From NCBI GenBank assembly GCA_016214695.1, contig JACRNY010000001.1, positions 1,178,001 to 1,242,000 of the forward strand: DNA of 64,000 bases, in the 5' to 3' direction. The notes under the pieces were generated by a model that ran no database searches, was not told where the DNA came from, and worked only from the letters and a program-made list of their open reading frames with translations. A program made the translations under genes and the position numbers. Positions 1 to 9,177 of the stretch are shown here, one piece after another. Positions within the stretch are counted from its first letter, which is position 1, and the number at the start of each line of letters is the position of its first letter. The stretch is from Nitrosomonadales bacterium. Its GTDB lineage: Bacteria; Pseudomonadota; Gammaproteobacteria; Burkholderiales; Gallionellaceae.

Positions 1-299
1 TTGCTCAGGAACTGGACTGACACTGCATAGACCAGCAGGCCCGGCAGGATCGCGATCACCGAGAAGATCAGTACCAGACGCAGCGTCAATCTTGCACCGT
101 ATACCCGCTGCTTCAGCTTGTGGCGCAACTGCAAGATCTGCGAAGCGACCAGGCCGGCCAACGCTACCGCCAGACCGCCCGTCATCACCAGCAATACATA
201 ATAGTTATGCGAGAACAGTTCCGTATTCGCACTGGCGCTCGACAACAGATAGAGCAGGGCCGCCCCGAGGATGCCGCTGATGATGACCAGATACTTCAT
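1..299 (-). CDS. NtrY-like sensor histidine kinase, N-terminal part (cut by window edge)
   Basis: Reverse-strand translation begins MKYLVIISGILGAALLYLLS, has a second hydrophobic stretch around residues 33-54, a basic linker (LRHKLKQR), and a third membrane segment before the sequence runs off the window. This three-helix start, directly downstream of a DUF4390 gene and rsmB, matches the NtrY-type membrane kinase usually found there in Betaproteobacteria. Its ATG shares bases with the stop of the upstream DUF4390 gene (ATGA overlap), so the two are probably translationally coupled. The kinase domains lie outside the window, so the assignment rests on the N-terminus and gene order. Confidence 0.75.
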   Translation of the reverse strand, partial: MKYLVIISGILGAALLYLLSSASANTELFSHNYYVLLVMTGGLAVALAGLVASQILQLRHKLKQRVYGARLTLRLVLIFSVIAILPGLLVYAVSVQFLS

Positions 300-943
300 G
301 GCTGTTCCTCGGCCAGTGGCGGCTGTATCTCCCAGCGATAGGCCTTGGACTCAAGGTTCCAGTCCTCGTTGGTCAGCGCATTCACCTGCAACGGTTTGGG
401 CAATTGCGTCACGTCCAGGCGCATCTGCGCCAGTGCCGAGCAACAGTCGCTGCCTTTTTTCATCAGGCGCGTGAAGAACCCGCCGCCTTCCTTGTCCAGC
501 ATGGCGAGCGGAACGGGCGGCGCAGTCTGGTGACCCAGCACACGCAGTGCATCCTTCAGCTCGTAGAAACTCTGGAACAGCGATCCGTGGGTGATGCGAT
601 ATTGCTGGGTAAGGGCGTTGTAGGAAAGTTTGGCCACCTGCTCATTGCGGGCGACATCGGTATCCAGCCAATACCAGCGCGAGCGGTTGATGGTGAGTTC
701 ACTGACGAAGTACAGCGTGACGCCGCGCTTCAGCGCCGTCTCCACCGTATGGGACAGCTGGATATCGTAATCGGCTGAAAGCTGGTAGCCCTCTTCGGTC
801 AGACGAGCTTCCGCCTTGCTGATGACGATGCCCTCGGCGAATGAAGAAGTGGCACACAGCCACAGACAGATCGCGCAAAGCGACCGGCACAACCACTCAG
901 GCTTTTTTGTGCAGCAATGCATAGAAGAATCCATCGTGCTCAT
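296..943 (-). CDS. DUF4390 family exported protein
   Basis: 215 codons. A basic N-terminus followed by a hydrophobic, cysteine-rich stretch ending SSFAEG looks like a Sec signal peptide cleaved after FA. The rest is a soluble domain with motifs (YQLSADYDIQLSHTVETAL, GVTLYFVSELTINRSRWYW) typical of the DUF4390 family, whose function is unknown. The gene overlaps the end of rsmB by 47 bases with this start; an internal ATG at 922 would shorten the overlap and still keep the signal peptide. It sits between rsmB and an NtrY-like kinase, which suggests a role with that envelope two-component system; this is inference. Confidence 0.8.
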   Translation of the reverse strand: MSTMDSSMHCCTKKPEWLCRSLCAICLWLCATSSFAEGIVISKAEARLTEEGYQLSADYDIQLSHTVETALKRGVTLYFVSELTINRSRWYWLDTDVARNEQVAKLSYNALTQQYRITHGSLFQSFYELKDALRVLGHQTAPPVPLAMLDKEGGGFFTRLMKKGSDCCSALAQMRLDVTQLPKPLQVNALTNEDWNLESKAYRWEIQPPLAEEQP

Positions 944-2171
944 CGTTCGGCAGCAATTGCCCTTCTGTCATTCCCGGCGCAGATAACCCGATCTGAACCG
1001 CATCGTCATGCTGCTCAAGGAATGTCGCGACCACCTGCCGGTTCTCGCGCGCAAAGATGGAGCAGGTCGCGTAGAGCAATTTACCATCTCCGGCCAGCAG
1101 CGGCCACAAAGCATTCAGGATCTGTATCTGTTGTACTGCAAAATTTTCGATGTCTTCCGGACGGCGCAGCCATTTGATATCCGGGTGCCTGCGCACCACA
1201 CCGGCTGCCGAACAGGGTACGTCGGCCAGAATGCGCTGGAAGGGTTTGCCGTCCCACCATTCGTCCGGCGTGGCGGCATCGCCGCAAACCACCTTTGCGT
1301 TCAAGCCAAGCCGCTGCAGATTTTCGTGCACGCGCGTCAAACGCTGCTCGTCCTTGTCCAGCGAGACGAGTTCTATGCTCGCCGATTCCAGCAGGTGTGC
1401 GCTCTTTCCACCCGGCGCGGCGCAGGCATCCAGCACGCGCATGCCGTCCCGCACGTCGAGGAACCGCGCTGCATATTGCGCGCCGGCATCCTGCACCGAG
1501 ACCCAACCCTCGGCGAATCCGGGCAAGCGGTCTACCCCGACCGGTTTTTGCAGTATCAACGCATCGGGCGCAATGATCCGGGCGGCGATGTCCTGTCCCG
1601 CCAGCAGGGTCTGATATTCCGCCACTGTTGTCTGGCGCGCATTGACGCGCAGGGTCATCGGCGGATGCAGGTTGCCCGCTTCGAGGATAGCTGATGCCTG
1701 TTCGCCGTATTGTGTTCGCAGCGCATCGATCCACCACTGCGGATAGGAATAGCGGCTTTCGTCCTTCCGGTCGGCTGCCAGCAATAACTCCTGTTGTTTT
1801 CGCTGAAAGTTGCGCAAGACGGCATTGACCAGTCCGCTGGCTGCCGGATTGACGTTCTTGGTCGCACGCACCGCCTGGTCGACGATGGCATGCTGACCGG
1901 CACGTGTGTGCTGCAATTGATAGAGTGCGACCAGCAGCAGGCAGCGCAGCGGTGATTCCTGCACTTTTCGCTCCAACAGGCTATCCAGCATGAAGACGAG
2001 CCGCAAGTAGTGGCGCAGTGTGCCGTAGCAGAGGTCCTGCAACGCGCCGCGCTCCTGCGCCGTCAGGCTTGCCTGCCTGCGCAGGCTTTCGCCCAGCACC
2101 TCGGTGAGGTTGCGCCCGTTGCGCACCACTTTGCTGACTATCTTTGCCGCTTCAAGCTGGATGCGTTGCAT
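897..2171 (-). CDS. rsmB: 16S rRNA (cytosine967-C5)-methyltransferase RsmB
   Basis: 424 codons from ATG 2171, 2 bases after the fmt stop. A longer in-frame extension upstream runs inside fmt and is rejected. The N-terminal about 140 residues resemble the NusB-like RNA-binding domain (LTAQERGALQDLCYGTLRHY). The C-terminal Rossmann methyltransferase has the SAM motif DACAAPGGKSAHLLE, the ADVPCSAAGVVRRHPDIKW motif, and LLYATCSIFARENRQVV, which together carry the two cysteines used by m5C RNA methyltransferases. It forms a likely operon fmt-rsmB-DUF4390-ntrY-like. Confidence 0.95.
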   Translation of the reverse strand: MQRIQLEAAKIVSKVVRNGRNLTEVLGESLRRQASLTAQERGALQDLCYGTLRHYLRLVFMLDSLLERKVQESPLRCLLLVALYQLQHTRAGQHAIVDQAVRATKNVNPAASGLVNAVLRNFQRKQQELLLAADRKDESRYSYPQWWIDALRTQYGEQASAILEAGNLHPPMTLRVNARQTTVAEYQTLLAGQDIAARIIAPDALILQKPVGVDRLPGFAEGWVSVQDAGAQYAARFLDVRDGMRVLDACAAPGGKSAHLLESASIELVSLDKDEQRLTRVHENLQRLGLNAKVVCGDAATPDEWWDGKPFQRILADVPCSAAGVVRRHPDIKWLRRPEDIENFAVQQIQILNALWPLLAGDGKLLYATCSIFARENRQVVATFLEQHDDAVQIGLSAPGMTEGQLLPNDEHDGFFYALLHKKA

Positions 2172-2173
2172 TT

Positions 2174-3103
2174 TCAGTGTGCGCCGAAGCGATCGCCGGC
2201 CTTGAGCGGAAAGCCTTGTATGAATTGGGCTGCAGGCAAGGGTTTGCCGCCCGGTTTCTGCATCACTTTCAGCGCAAGCGTTCCCTTGCCGCAAGCGACC
2301 AGGATCACATCCTTCTCCACAGCGATGATGGTACCCGGGGGGGCGGTTTTCCCTTCCGCGAGTCCGGCGCGCTGTATCTTGACCGGCGTACCGCCGAAAA
2401 CGGTATGTGCGACCGGAAACGGGAAGTAGCCGCGCACCGCACGTTCCAGCTGTTGCGCGTCCTGAGTCCAGTCGAGCAATGCCTCGCCCTTGCTCAGTTT
2501 GGCCGCGTAGGTCGCAAGCCCTGCGTCCTGCTGCTCGGGTTGCAACTTGCCATGTGCCATATCCTGCAGTGTTTCGGTGATGGCTTGTGCGCCCATCCCG
2601 GCCAGCCTGTCGTGCAGGGTCTCGGCAGTATCGTCCGCAACTATGCCGCAAACTTTCTTAAGCAACATGGCGCCGGTATCCAGTCCTTCGTCCATCTGCA
2701 TGATGGTGATACCGGTCTCGGCATCGCCGGCCAGGATCGCCCGCTGGATGGGTGCGGCACCACGCCAGCGCGGCAGCAAGGAAGCATGGATGTTGAGACA
2801 GCCGTAGCGCGGCATCTCAAGCACGGACTTCGGCAGGATCAAACCGTAGGCAGCAACCACCATCACATCGGCGTTCAATGCTGCGACAGCCTGCTGTGCC
2901 TCCTCAGTTTTTAGTGTGGGAGGTTGCAACACAGGCAATCCATGTTGCTGCGCCAGCTGTTTCACCGGGCTGGCGGTCAGTTGCATGCCGCGTCCGGAAG
3001 GACGATCCGGTTGGGTCAGCACCGCGACCACCTCATGTTCCTTCAATATCGCATCCAGCGCACTGGCCGCGAATTGCGGCGTTCCTGCAAAAATGATCTT
3101 CAC
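2174..3103 (-). CDS. fmt: Methionyl-tRNA formyltransferase
   Basis: 309 codons. It formylates the initiator Met-tRNA. The N-terminus MKIIFAGTPQFAASALDAIL is the formyltransferase Rossmann start; the catalytic region contains LNIHASLLPRWRGAAPIQ and the downstream GITIMQMDEGLDTG block. The C-terminal domain that contacts tRNA follows (VRGYFPFPVAHTVFGGTPVK). Length is normal for the family. It is 10 bases downstream of def, giving the classical def-fmt pair that adds and later removes the formyl group. Confidence 0.98.
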   Translation of the reverse strand: MKIIFAGTPQFAASALDAILKEHEVVAVLTQPDRPSGRGMQLTASPVKQLAQQHGLPVLQPPTLKTEEAQQAVAALNADVMVVAAYGLILPKSVLEMPRYGCLNIHASLLPRWRGAAPIQRAILAGDAETGITIMQMDEGLDTGAMLLKKVCGIVADDTAETLHDRLAGMGAQAITETLQDMAHGKLQPEQQDAGLATYAAKLSKGEALLDWTQDAQQLERAVRGYFPFPVAHTVFGGTPVKIQRAGLAEGKTAPPGTIIAVEKDVILVACGKGTLALKVMQKPGGKPLPAAQFIQGFPLKAGDRFGAH

Positions 3104-3113
3104 TAAGCCGTTC

Positions 3114-3617
3114 TCAGAGTATCTCGCGCCGGTGCTTTTTCAGCTTGGCGCGGATGCGGGTTTGCTTCAGATGCGACAGGTATTCGACGAACACCTTGCC
3201 GCGCAGATGGTCCATCTCGTGCTGGATGCATACCGCCAGCAAGCCGTCGGCTTCCAGCGTGAACGGCTTGCCGTGCTCATCCAGAGCGTGCACCGTCACC
3301 CGTTCGGCGCGGCTGACTTTTTCATAGATGCCGGGAACAGACAGGCAGCCTTCCTCATGCTCCTCTATCCCCTTACTGGCCTGCAACTCGGGGTTGATGA
3401 ACACTTTCAGGTCGTTGTGAGTCTCCGACACATCGAGCACGATGAGCTGGATGTGCTTGTCTACCTGGGTTGCCGCCAAGCCTATGCCCGGAGCAGCGTA
3501 CATGGTCTCCGCCATGTCGCGCACCAGTTTGCGGATCGAATCGTCCACCCGTTCGACCTTTTTTGCGACCTTGTGCAGCCGCTCGTCGGGGTATTGCAGA
3601 ATGGGGAGAATTGCCAT
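3114..3617 (-). CDS. def: Peptide deformylase
   Basis: 167 codons from ATG 3617, chosen because [18 protein letters not shown] is the family N-terminus; the upstream in-frame extension is unlike the family. All three deformylase motifs are present: [17 protein letters not shown] (metal-binding Cys) and QHEMDHLRG (HExxDH metal ligands and catalytic Glu). It removes the N-formyl group from nascent proteins. It is divergent from the LysM gene at 3708, so promoters for both lie in 3618-3707. Confidence 0.98.
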   Translation of the reverse strand: MAILPILQYPDERLHKVAKKVERVDDSIRKLVRDMAETMYAAPGIGLAATQVDKHIQLIVLDVSETHNDLKVFINPELQASKGIEEHEEGCLSVPGIYEKVSRAERVTVHALDEHGKPFTLEADGLLAVCIQHEMDHLRGKVFVEYLSHLKQTRIRAKLKKHRREIL

Positions 3618-3707
3618 AAAAGCTTGCCAACTTAAGAGACTAGATGCAGAATTTAAACCGCCGTGCAAACATCACACTGCACTTTCCTTACTTTGCTGGG
3701 GTTTTCC

Positions 3708-4793
3708 ATGCGCAAGATTATATCGCTGATTTGTCTCCTGTTGCCTATTGCCGTCTTTGCCGATGAGCTGCAGCTGCAGGAGAACGCACCGGATCGGTAT
3801 GTAGTGGTAAAGGGCGACACGCTGTGGGATATCTCGGCAAAATTTTTCAAGGACCCTTGGAAGTGGCCACAGATCTGGGGTTTCAACAAGGATACGATCA
3901 AAGACCCGCACTGGATCTATCCGGGCGATGTGGTCTATCTCGACTCTTCGACGCATACGCTGAGAATCGGGAATCAGGGAGGTACTGCTGTTCCAACTGA
4001 CACCGCCGGAATTGTCCCTGACATGGGCGACACTACTTCCGGTGCATCCGATGCGGTCAAGCTGATGCCCAAGGCGCGCGTCGTCGCCGGCACCAGCGAG
4101 GCGATCCCCAGCATCTCGCTGAAGGTCATAGGTCCTTTCCTGCAGCGCCCGCTTGTGATTGAAGATGCCGAATTGGAAGGCGCACCCAAACTGGTGGGCA
4201 CCCTGGAGGCGAAACAGCTGCTTGGCGCAAACGATATCGCCTATGCAACGAATATCCCTGCCGATCACGGTGAACGCTGGCAGATCTATCGTCCCAGCGT
4301 CACTTTCATCGATCCGGAAACCAAGGAAGTGCTCGGCCACGAAGTCACTTACCTGGGCGATGCCGATGTCGAGAAATTCGCCGATATCAGCACCCTCAGG
4401 ATCACCAAATCTGTCCTTGAGATCCATAAGGGAGATTACTTCGCGCAGGCGTCTTCCGGTTTTTCCAGCAACTACCTTCCGCATGCTCCCTCCAGCAGCA
4501 TCACAGCCCGCGTCATCTCCATCTACGGCGGGGTTGAGCAAGCAGGGCAGAATGCCGTCATCACCCTCAACAAGGGAAAGCGTGACGGGCTGGAGAATGG
4601 ACATGTGTTGGCTCTGTATCAAAAGGGTGAGGTCGTTAAGACTTCCGGCTGGTTCACACCCAATTTGACGATGCCAGATCTGCGCTACGGCTTGATATTC
4701 GTCTTCCGCGTGTTCGACAAAGTCTCCTACGCATTGGTTATGGAGACCAAGCTGCCTGTCCAGATCCTGGATCGCGCCAGCACTCCCGAGTGA
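3708..4793 (+). CDS. LysM domain protein, exported
   Basis: 361 codons from ATG 3708. A short basic start and hydrophobic core ending IAVFADEL forms a signal peptide (about residues 1-18). Residues about 30-80 form a LysM peptidoglycan-binding domain (YVVVKGDTLWDISAKFFKDP ... IYPGDVVYL). The remaining about 280 residues have no domain I recognise. A LysM gene between def and dprA is conserved in Betaproteobacteria. It is probably a periplasmic protein that binds cell wall; no enzymatic motif is visible. dprA starts 3 bases after its stop. Confidence 0.85.
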   Translation: MRKIISLICLLLPIAVFADELQLQENAPDRYVVVKGDTLWDISAKFFKDPWKWPQIWGFNKDTIKDPHWIYPGDVVYLDSSTHTLRIGNQGGTAVPTDTAGIVPDMGDTTSGASDAVKLMPKARVVAGTSEAIPSISLKVIGPFLQRPLVIEDAELEGAPKLVGTLEAKQLLGANDIAYATNIPADHGERWQIYRPSVTFIDPETKEVLGHEVTYLGDADVEKFADISTLRITKSVLEIHKGDYFAQASSGFSSNYLPHAPSSSITARVISIYGGVEQAGQNAVITLNKGKRDGLENGHVLALYQKGEVVKTSGWFTPNLTMPDLRYGLIFVFRVFDKVSYALVMETKLPVQILDRASTPE

Positions 4794-4796
4794 GAG

Positions 4797-5870
4797 ATGC
4801 CGCTCGACGCTTCACTCGCGTCGTGGCTGACTCTGACCCAAGTCAGCGGCTTGGGTAACGAGGGCTTGCGGCGTCTGCTGCAAGTCTTCGGTTCTCCTGA
4901 AGCGGTCCTGCAAGCCTCAATCTCTTCGCTTTCCCAATACGTCAAACCGGCTGTCGCGCGTGCCATCGCCGATGACTGCGACGAGTCCGTGCTTGATGCC
5001 GTCGCCGTCTGGCTCGATGATCCGCTCAACCGCATCCTCACCGTTGCCGACGCGGAATACCCGCAGGCGCTGCTCAATACCGCCGACCCGCCGCTGCTGT
5101 TATACGTCAAAGGTCGCCTCGATCTGCTGAATGTACCTTCACTGGCAGTGGTCGGCAGCCGCAACGCCACGACCCAGGGAATGCGCAATGCCGAAGCCTT
5201 CGCCCAATCGGCGTCCGATGCCGGCTTGTGCATCGCCAGCGGCATGGCACAGGGCATCGACACGGCAGCGCATATCGGGGGACTGCAAGGCGCGGGCTCC
5301 AGTATCGCCGTAGTCGGCACCGGTCTGGACAAGGTCTATCCGGCCTCCAACCGTGAACTCGCCCATCGGCTGGCGCAAGGCGGCACCATCATCTCCGAAT
5401 TCCCGCTCGGCACGCCGCCGCTGGCCGCCAATTTCCCGCGCCGCAACCGCATCATCAGCGGACTGAGTCTCGGCTGTCTGGTGGTCGAGGCCTCGCTGCA
5501 GAGCGGCTCGCTCATCACTGCACGCATGGCGCTGGAGCAGGGGCGCGAGGTGTTTGCCATTCCCGGTTCCATCCACTCGCCGCAATCCAAGGGTTGCCAT
5601 GCACTCATCAAGCAGGGTGCCAAACTGGTCGAAAGCGCCCGCGACATCCTTGAAGAGCTGGGGCAATCTGTAACGATTTCGTCCTTTAAAGGTGAAAACC
5701 AGCCGGAGCACCCGCTATTCGTGCATCTGGGCTTCGATCCGCTTGATCTCGAAAGTCTTGTCCAGCGTAGCGGCTTGACGATAGCCGAGCTATCCGCCAT
5801 CCTGTTGCAACTGGAACTCGACGGGCATATCGCATCTCTACCCGGCGGCCTCTATCAACGAATCACTTAA
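4797..5870 (+). CDS. dprA: DNA-processing protein DprA
   Basis: 357 codons. It loads RecA on incoming single-stranded DNA during natural transformation. The N-terminal helical part (LTQVSGLGNEGLRRLL) precedes the DprA/Smf Rossmann domain with VVGSRNATTQGMRNAEAFA, SGMAQGIDTAAHIG, VVGTGLDKVYPASN, PRRNRIISGLS and LEQGREVFAIPGS. A short C-terminal winged-helix-like part (LVQRSGLTIAELSAILLQLE) follows. Length and motifs are complete. Gene order LysM-dprA-smg-topA suggests one transcription unit. Confidence 0.97.
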   Translation: MPLDASLASWLTLTQVSGLGNEGLRRLLQVFGSPEAVLQASISSLSQYVKPAVARAIADDCDESVLDAVAVWLDDPLNRILTVADAEYPQALLNTADPPLLLYVKGRLDLLNVPSLAVVGSRNATTQGMRNAEAFAQSASDAGLCIASGMAQGIDTAAHIGGLQGAGSSIAVVGTGLDKVYPASNRELAHRLAQGGTIISEFPLGTPPLAANFPRRNRIISGLSLGCLVVEASLQSGSLITARMALEQGREVFAIPGSIHSPQSKGCHALIKQGAKLVESARDILEELGQSVTISSFKGENQPEHPLFVHLGFDPLDLESLVQRSGLTIAELSAILLQLELDGHIASLPGGLYQRIT

Positions 5871-5880
5871 AAACACTCAA

Positions 5881-6336
5881 ATGTTCGACATCCTGCTATT
5901 TTTGTTCGAAAGCTACTTTGATATCGGTAGCTATCCGGACCACGACAAACTCAGCGTGAAACTCAGCGCGGCAGGCTTCGAAGAAGACGACATCAACCAG
6001 GCACTGACCTGGTTGTCCGGCCTGCAGCAGCTCACCCGCGCCGAGTACCCCGAGAGCATCAACAACAGCGGCATCCGCCTCTACACCGATTTCGAGGAGC
6101 AGCGCATCAGCCCCGAAGGCCTGCGTTTCCTGTCGTTCTGGGAGCACAACAAGGTCATCACCCCGATAGAACGCGAGATGATCATAGACCGCGTGATCGC
6201 GCTGGGCCGCAAGAATCTGCCCTTGGACAAGGTCAAACTCATCGTGCTGATGGTGTTGTGGAGCCAGCACGACGACCTTGACCCGATGTTGATCGAAGAC
6301 CTGCTCACTCCGGCCGACATGGCCCAAGCACACTGA
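5881..6336 (+). CDS. smg: Smg family protein (DUF494)
   Basis: 151 codons. The start MFDILLFLFESYFDI and the end VLWSQHDDLDPMLIEDLLTP are characteristic of the Smg/DUF494 family, which sits next to dprA and topA in many proteobacteria. Its molecular function is not established. There is no signal peptide or membrane segment; the protein is acidic and predicted cytoplasmic. It lies 10 bases after dprA and 8 bases before topA. Confidence 0.93.
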   Translation: MFDILLFLFESYFDIGSYPDHDKLSVKLSAAGFEEDDINQALTWLSGLQQLTRAEYPESINNSGIRLYTDFEEQRISPEGLRFLSFWEHNKVITPIEREMIIDRVIALGRKNLPLDKVKLIVLMVLWSQHDDLDPMLIEDLLTPADMAQAH

Positions 6337-6344
6337 ACATATAA

Positions 6345-9044
6345 ATGGCATCCAACCTGCTGATCGTCGAGTCTCCGGCCAAGGCCAAGACCCTGAAGAA
6401 GTATCTCGGCAAGGACTTCGAAGTCCTCGCTTCCTACGGCCACGTGCGCGACCTCATCCCCAAGACCGGCGCGGTCGACCCCGACGACAACTTCGCGATG
6501 AAGTACGAGACCATCGCGCGCAACAGCAAGCATGTGGACGCGATAGCCAAAGCCGCAGCGGATGCCGACAACATCTTCCTGGCGCCCGACCCGGACCGCG
6601 AAGGTGAGGCGATTGCCTGGCACATCTCCGAGATTCTGAAAACCAAGCGCGCGCTCAAGGGCAAGAAGATGCAGCGCGTGGTGTTTTACGAGATCACCCA
6701 GTCGGCAGTGCAGGAAGCCGTCGCGCATCCGCGCGAGATCTCCATTCCGCTGGTGAATGCGCAGCAGGCGCGCAGAGCGCTGGACTATCTGGTCGGTTTC
6801 AATCTCTCGCCGTTGCTGTGGCGCAAGATCCGTCCCGGACTTTCCGCGGGTCGTGTGCAAAGTCCCGCTCTCCGACTGATCGTCGAGCGCGAGCTGGAGA
6901 TCGAGAAATTCAAAAGCCAGGAATACTGGTCTGTGCATCTGGATAGCCAGAAGAACAGCATCCCGTTCAAGGCCAAACTGTACCAGTTCCAGGGCAAGAA
7001 ACTTGAGCAACTCAGCATCGGCAGCCAGGCCGAGTACGATGCTATCCATGCGAAGCTGGCCGACGCCAAGCTGCCGCCTAAAGTGGTGCGCGTGGAGAAG
7101 AAGGGCAAACAGCGCAGCCCGGCCGCACCGTTCACCACTTCGACATTGCAGCAGGAAGCTGTGCGCAAACTGGGCATGACCTCGGATCGCACCATGCGCA
7201 CTGCGCAGTCGTTGTACGAAGGCGTGGACATCGGTGGCCAGACCATCGGTCTGATCACCTACATGCGTACCGACTCGGTGAATCTGGCGAACGAGGCCGT
7301 CGCCGAGATACGCCAGTATATCGGCGACAATTTCAGCAGCGAGTACCTGCCGGCCAAACAACCGGTCTACAAGAGCAAAGCCAAGAACGCGCAGGAAGCA
7401 CACGAAGCGATCCGCCCGACCTCGGTGCTGCGCACGCCGGACAGCCTGCGCGACCATTTGAACATCGACCAGATGCGCCTGTACGAGATGATCTGGAAAC
7501 GCACGCTCGCATCGCAGATGTCGCCTGCGCGTTTTGACACCGTGAGCGTCGATATCCGTTTGAGTAGCGACGACACCTTGTTCCGCGCCTCCGGCCAGAC
7601 GCTGGTGTTCCCCGGCTTCATCGGCGTGTACATGGAAGACGTGGACGACGCGGAAGAAGAAGACAGCGCCAAGCTACCGCCGCTGGTCGAGGGCGACGTG
7701 CTGCCCGTGGACAAGCTCTACGGCGAGCAACACTTCACCCAGCCGCCGCCGCGCTTCTCCGAAGCCAGCCTGGTGAAGGCGCTGGAGGAATACGGTATCG
7801 GCCGTCCTTCCACTTACGCCACCATCATCTCCACGCTGCAGGCGCGCGAGTACGCCACGCTGGACAAGAAACGTTTCATGCCCACCGACGTCGGTCGCGT
7901 GGTGATCAAGTTCCTCAACGAGCACTTCACGCGCTATGTGGACTACGGTTTCACCGCCAATCTCGAAGACGAGCTCGACGACATCTCCGAGGGCAAGCGC
8001 GACTGGATACCGGTGCTGGATGAATTCTGGAAAGGCTTCAATAAGCTCATCGGCGAAAAGAAGGACGTCGACCGTCCCGGCACCGAGATACTGGAAGAAG
8101 CCTGCCCCAAGTGCGGCAAGCCCTTGTCCAAGCGCCTCGGCAAACGCGGCAGCTTCATCGGTTGCACCGGCTACCCCGAGTGCGACTACACGCGCAGCTT
8201 GGCGGAAGAAGATGCAGGCGAAGCGCGCCGCGAACTCGGTCATCATCCCGAGACCAACCAACTCGTGCTGCTGTTGCGCGGACCTTATGGTCCCTACGTA
8301 CAACTCGGCGAAGTGGAAGAGGGCGCGAAGACCAAACCCAAGCGCGTCTCCTGGCCAAAAGAATTGCCTCTGGAGAACGCCGATCTCGGCTCGGCGCTAA
8401 AGCTGCTCTCGCTTCCAAGAGAAGTCGGCACTCACCCCGAAACTGGCAAGAAGGTCATTGTCAACATCGGCCGCTTCGGTCCCTACATCGGCCATGACGG
8501 CAAGTTCAAGTCCATCCCGCGTACCGACAGCATCTTCGACATCGGTCTGGATCGCGCCGTGGAACTGCTGGCCCAAGCCCGCACCGGCGGCGCCACCGTG
8601 CTGCGCAATCTGGGCGAACACCCGGACGACAAGGCACCCATCGAAGTTTGTAGCGGACGCTATGGTCCCTACGTGCGCCACGGCAAGATCAACGCCACCC
8701 TGCCCAAGGACGTGACGCCGGAGGCGGTGACACTGGAAGAAGCGCTGGAGATGATCGCCGCCAAGGCAGCGAAGGGCGGTACTGGCAAAGCGAAGACCGC
8801 GAAGAAACCGGCAGCAAAGAAAACCGCGGCCAAGAAGACCACCAAGGAAAAAGCGGTCGCCAAACCCAAGGCAACGGTGAAGAAGGCGACGGCGAAAACT
8901 GCGGCAGAAAAACCTGCGGTCAAGAAAACTACCAAGACTTCGACGACCAAAGCTAAGACGACGACAGCGAAAACAGCCACCAAAAAAGTCGCCGCCAAAC
9001 CTGCCGCAAAGAAACCTGCAGCCAAGAAGACCACCAAGAAATAA
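6345..9044 (+). CDS. topA: DNA topoisomerase I with lysine/alanine-rich tail
   Basis: 899 codons. It relaxes negative supercoils by single-strand cleavage. TOPRIM domain at the N-terminus (LLIVESPAKAKTLKKYLG; LAPDPDREGEAIAWHI with the DxDxxE metal site); catalytic Tyr306 lies in GLITYMRTDS. One four-cysteine zinc ribbon (CPKCGKPL ... CTGYPEC) is followed by topoisomerase C-terminal repeats (RFGPYIGHDGKF, RYGPYVRHGKI). Residues about 806-899 are a low-complexity Lys/Ala/Thr tail resembling histone H1, probably for extra DNA binding. A hairpin follows the stop directly. Confidence 0.98.
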   Translation: MASNLLIVESPAKAKTLKKYLGKDFEVLASYGHVRDLIPKTGAVDPDDNFAMKYETIARNSKHVDAIAKAAADADNIFLAPDPDREGEAIAWHISEILKTKRALKGKKMQRVVFYEITQSAVQEAVAHPREISIPLVNAQQARRALDYLVGFNLSPLLWRKIRPGLSAGRVQSPALRLIVERELEIEKFKSQEYWSVHLDSQKNSIPFKAKLYQFQGKKLEQLSIGSQAEYDAIHAKLADAKLPPKVVRVEKKGKQRSPAAPFTTSTLQQEAVRKLGMTSDRTMRTAQSLYEGVDIGGQTIGLITYMRTDSVNLANEAVAEIRQYIGDNFSSEYLPAKQPVYKSKAKNAQEAHEAIRPTSVLRTPDSLRDHLNIDQMRLYEMIWKRTLASQMSPARFDTVSVDIRLSSDDTLFRASGQTLVFPGFIGVYMEDVDDAEEEDSAKLPPLVEGDVLPVDKLYGEQHFTQPPPRFSEASLVKALEEYGIGRPSTYATIISTLQAREYATLDKKRFMPTDVGRVVIKFLNEHFTRYVDYGFTANLEDELDDISEGKRDWIPVLDEFWKGFNKLIGEKKDVDRPGTEILEEACPKCGKPLSKRLGKRGSFIGCTGYPECDYTRSLAEEDAGEARRELGHHPETNQLVLLLRGPYGPYVQLGEVEEGAKTKPKRVSWPKELPLENADLGSALKLLSLPREVGTHPETGKKVIVNIGRFGPYIGHDGKFKSIPRTDSIFDIGLDRAVELLAQARTGGATVLRNLGEHPDDKAPIEVCSGRYGPYVRHGKINATLPKDVTPEAVTLEEALEMIAAKAAKGGTGKAKTAKKPAAKKTAAKKTTKEKAVAKPKATVKKATAKTAAEKPAVKKTTKTSTTKAKTTTAKTATKKVAAKPAAKKPAAKKTTKK

Positions 9045-9069
9045 GGCCTGGGATTTTCGTCCCAGGCCT
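9044..9069. terminator. Hairpin between topA and the TIR-like gene
   Basis: A perfect 10-base stem (AGGCCTGGGA / TCCCAGGCCT) with loop TTTTCG begins at the last base of the topA stop codon. It has no T tract on the plus side; on the minus side a T-rich TTATTTCTT follows. It sits between convergent genes and may act as a weak two-way terminator or an mRNA end stabiliser. The rest of 9070-9177 holds nothing I can name. Confidence 0.6.
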
Positions 9070-9177
9070 ACCCCTTACCGACGTCCTGAAAATCGTTTGT
9101 AGCGCGTTTTGAGCGGTCTACGCTGGAAAGCCCGTGGTTATTGGCTTACATCAAATCTATTATGATCCTGGTACCGT

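Noticed and set aside
2172-2651. 160-residue N-terminal extension of RsmB
   Set aside because: Lies fully inside fmt and lacks family similarity; ATG 2171 gives the expected protein.
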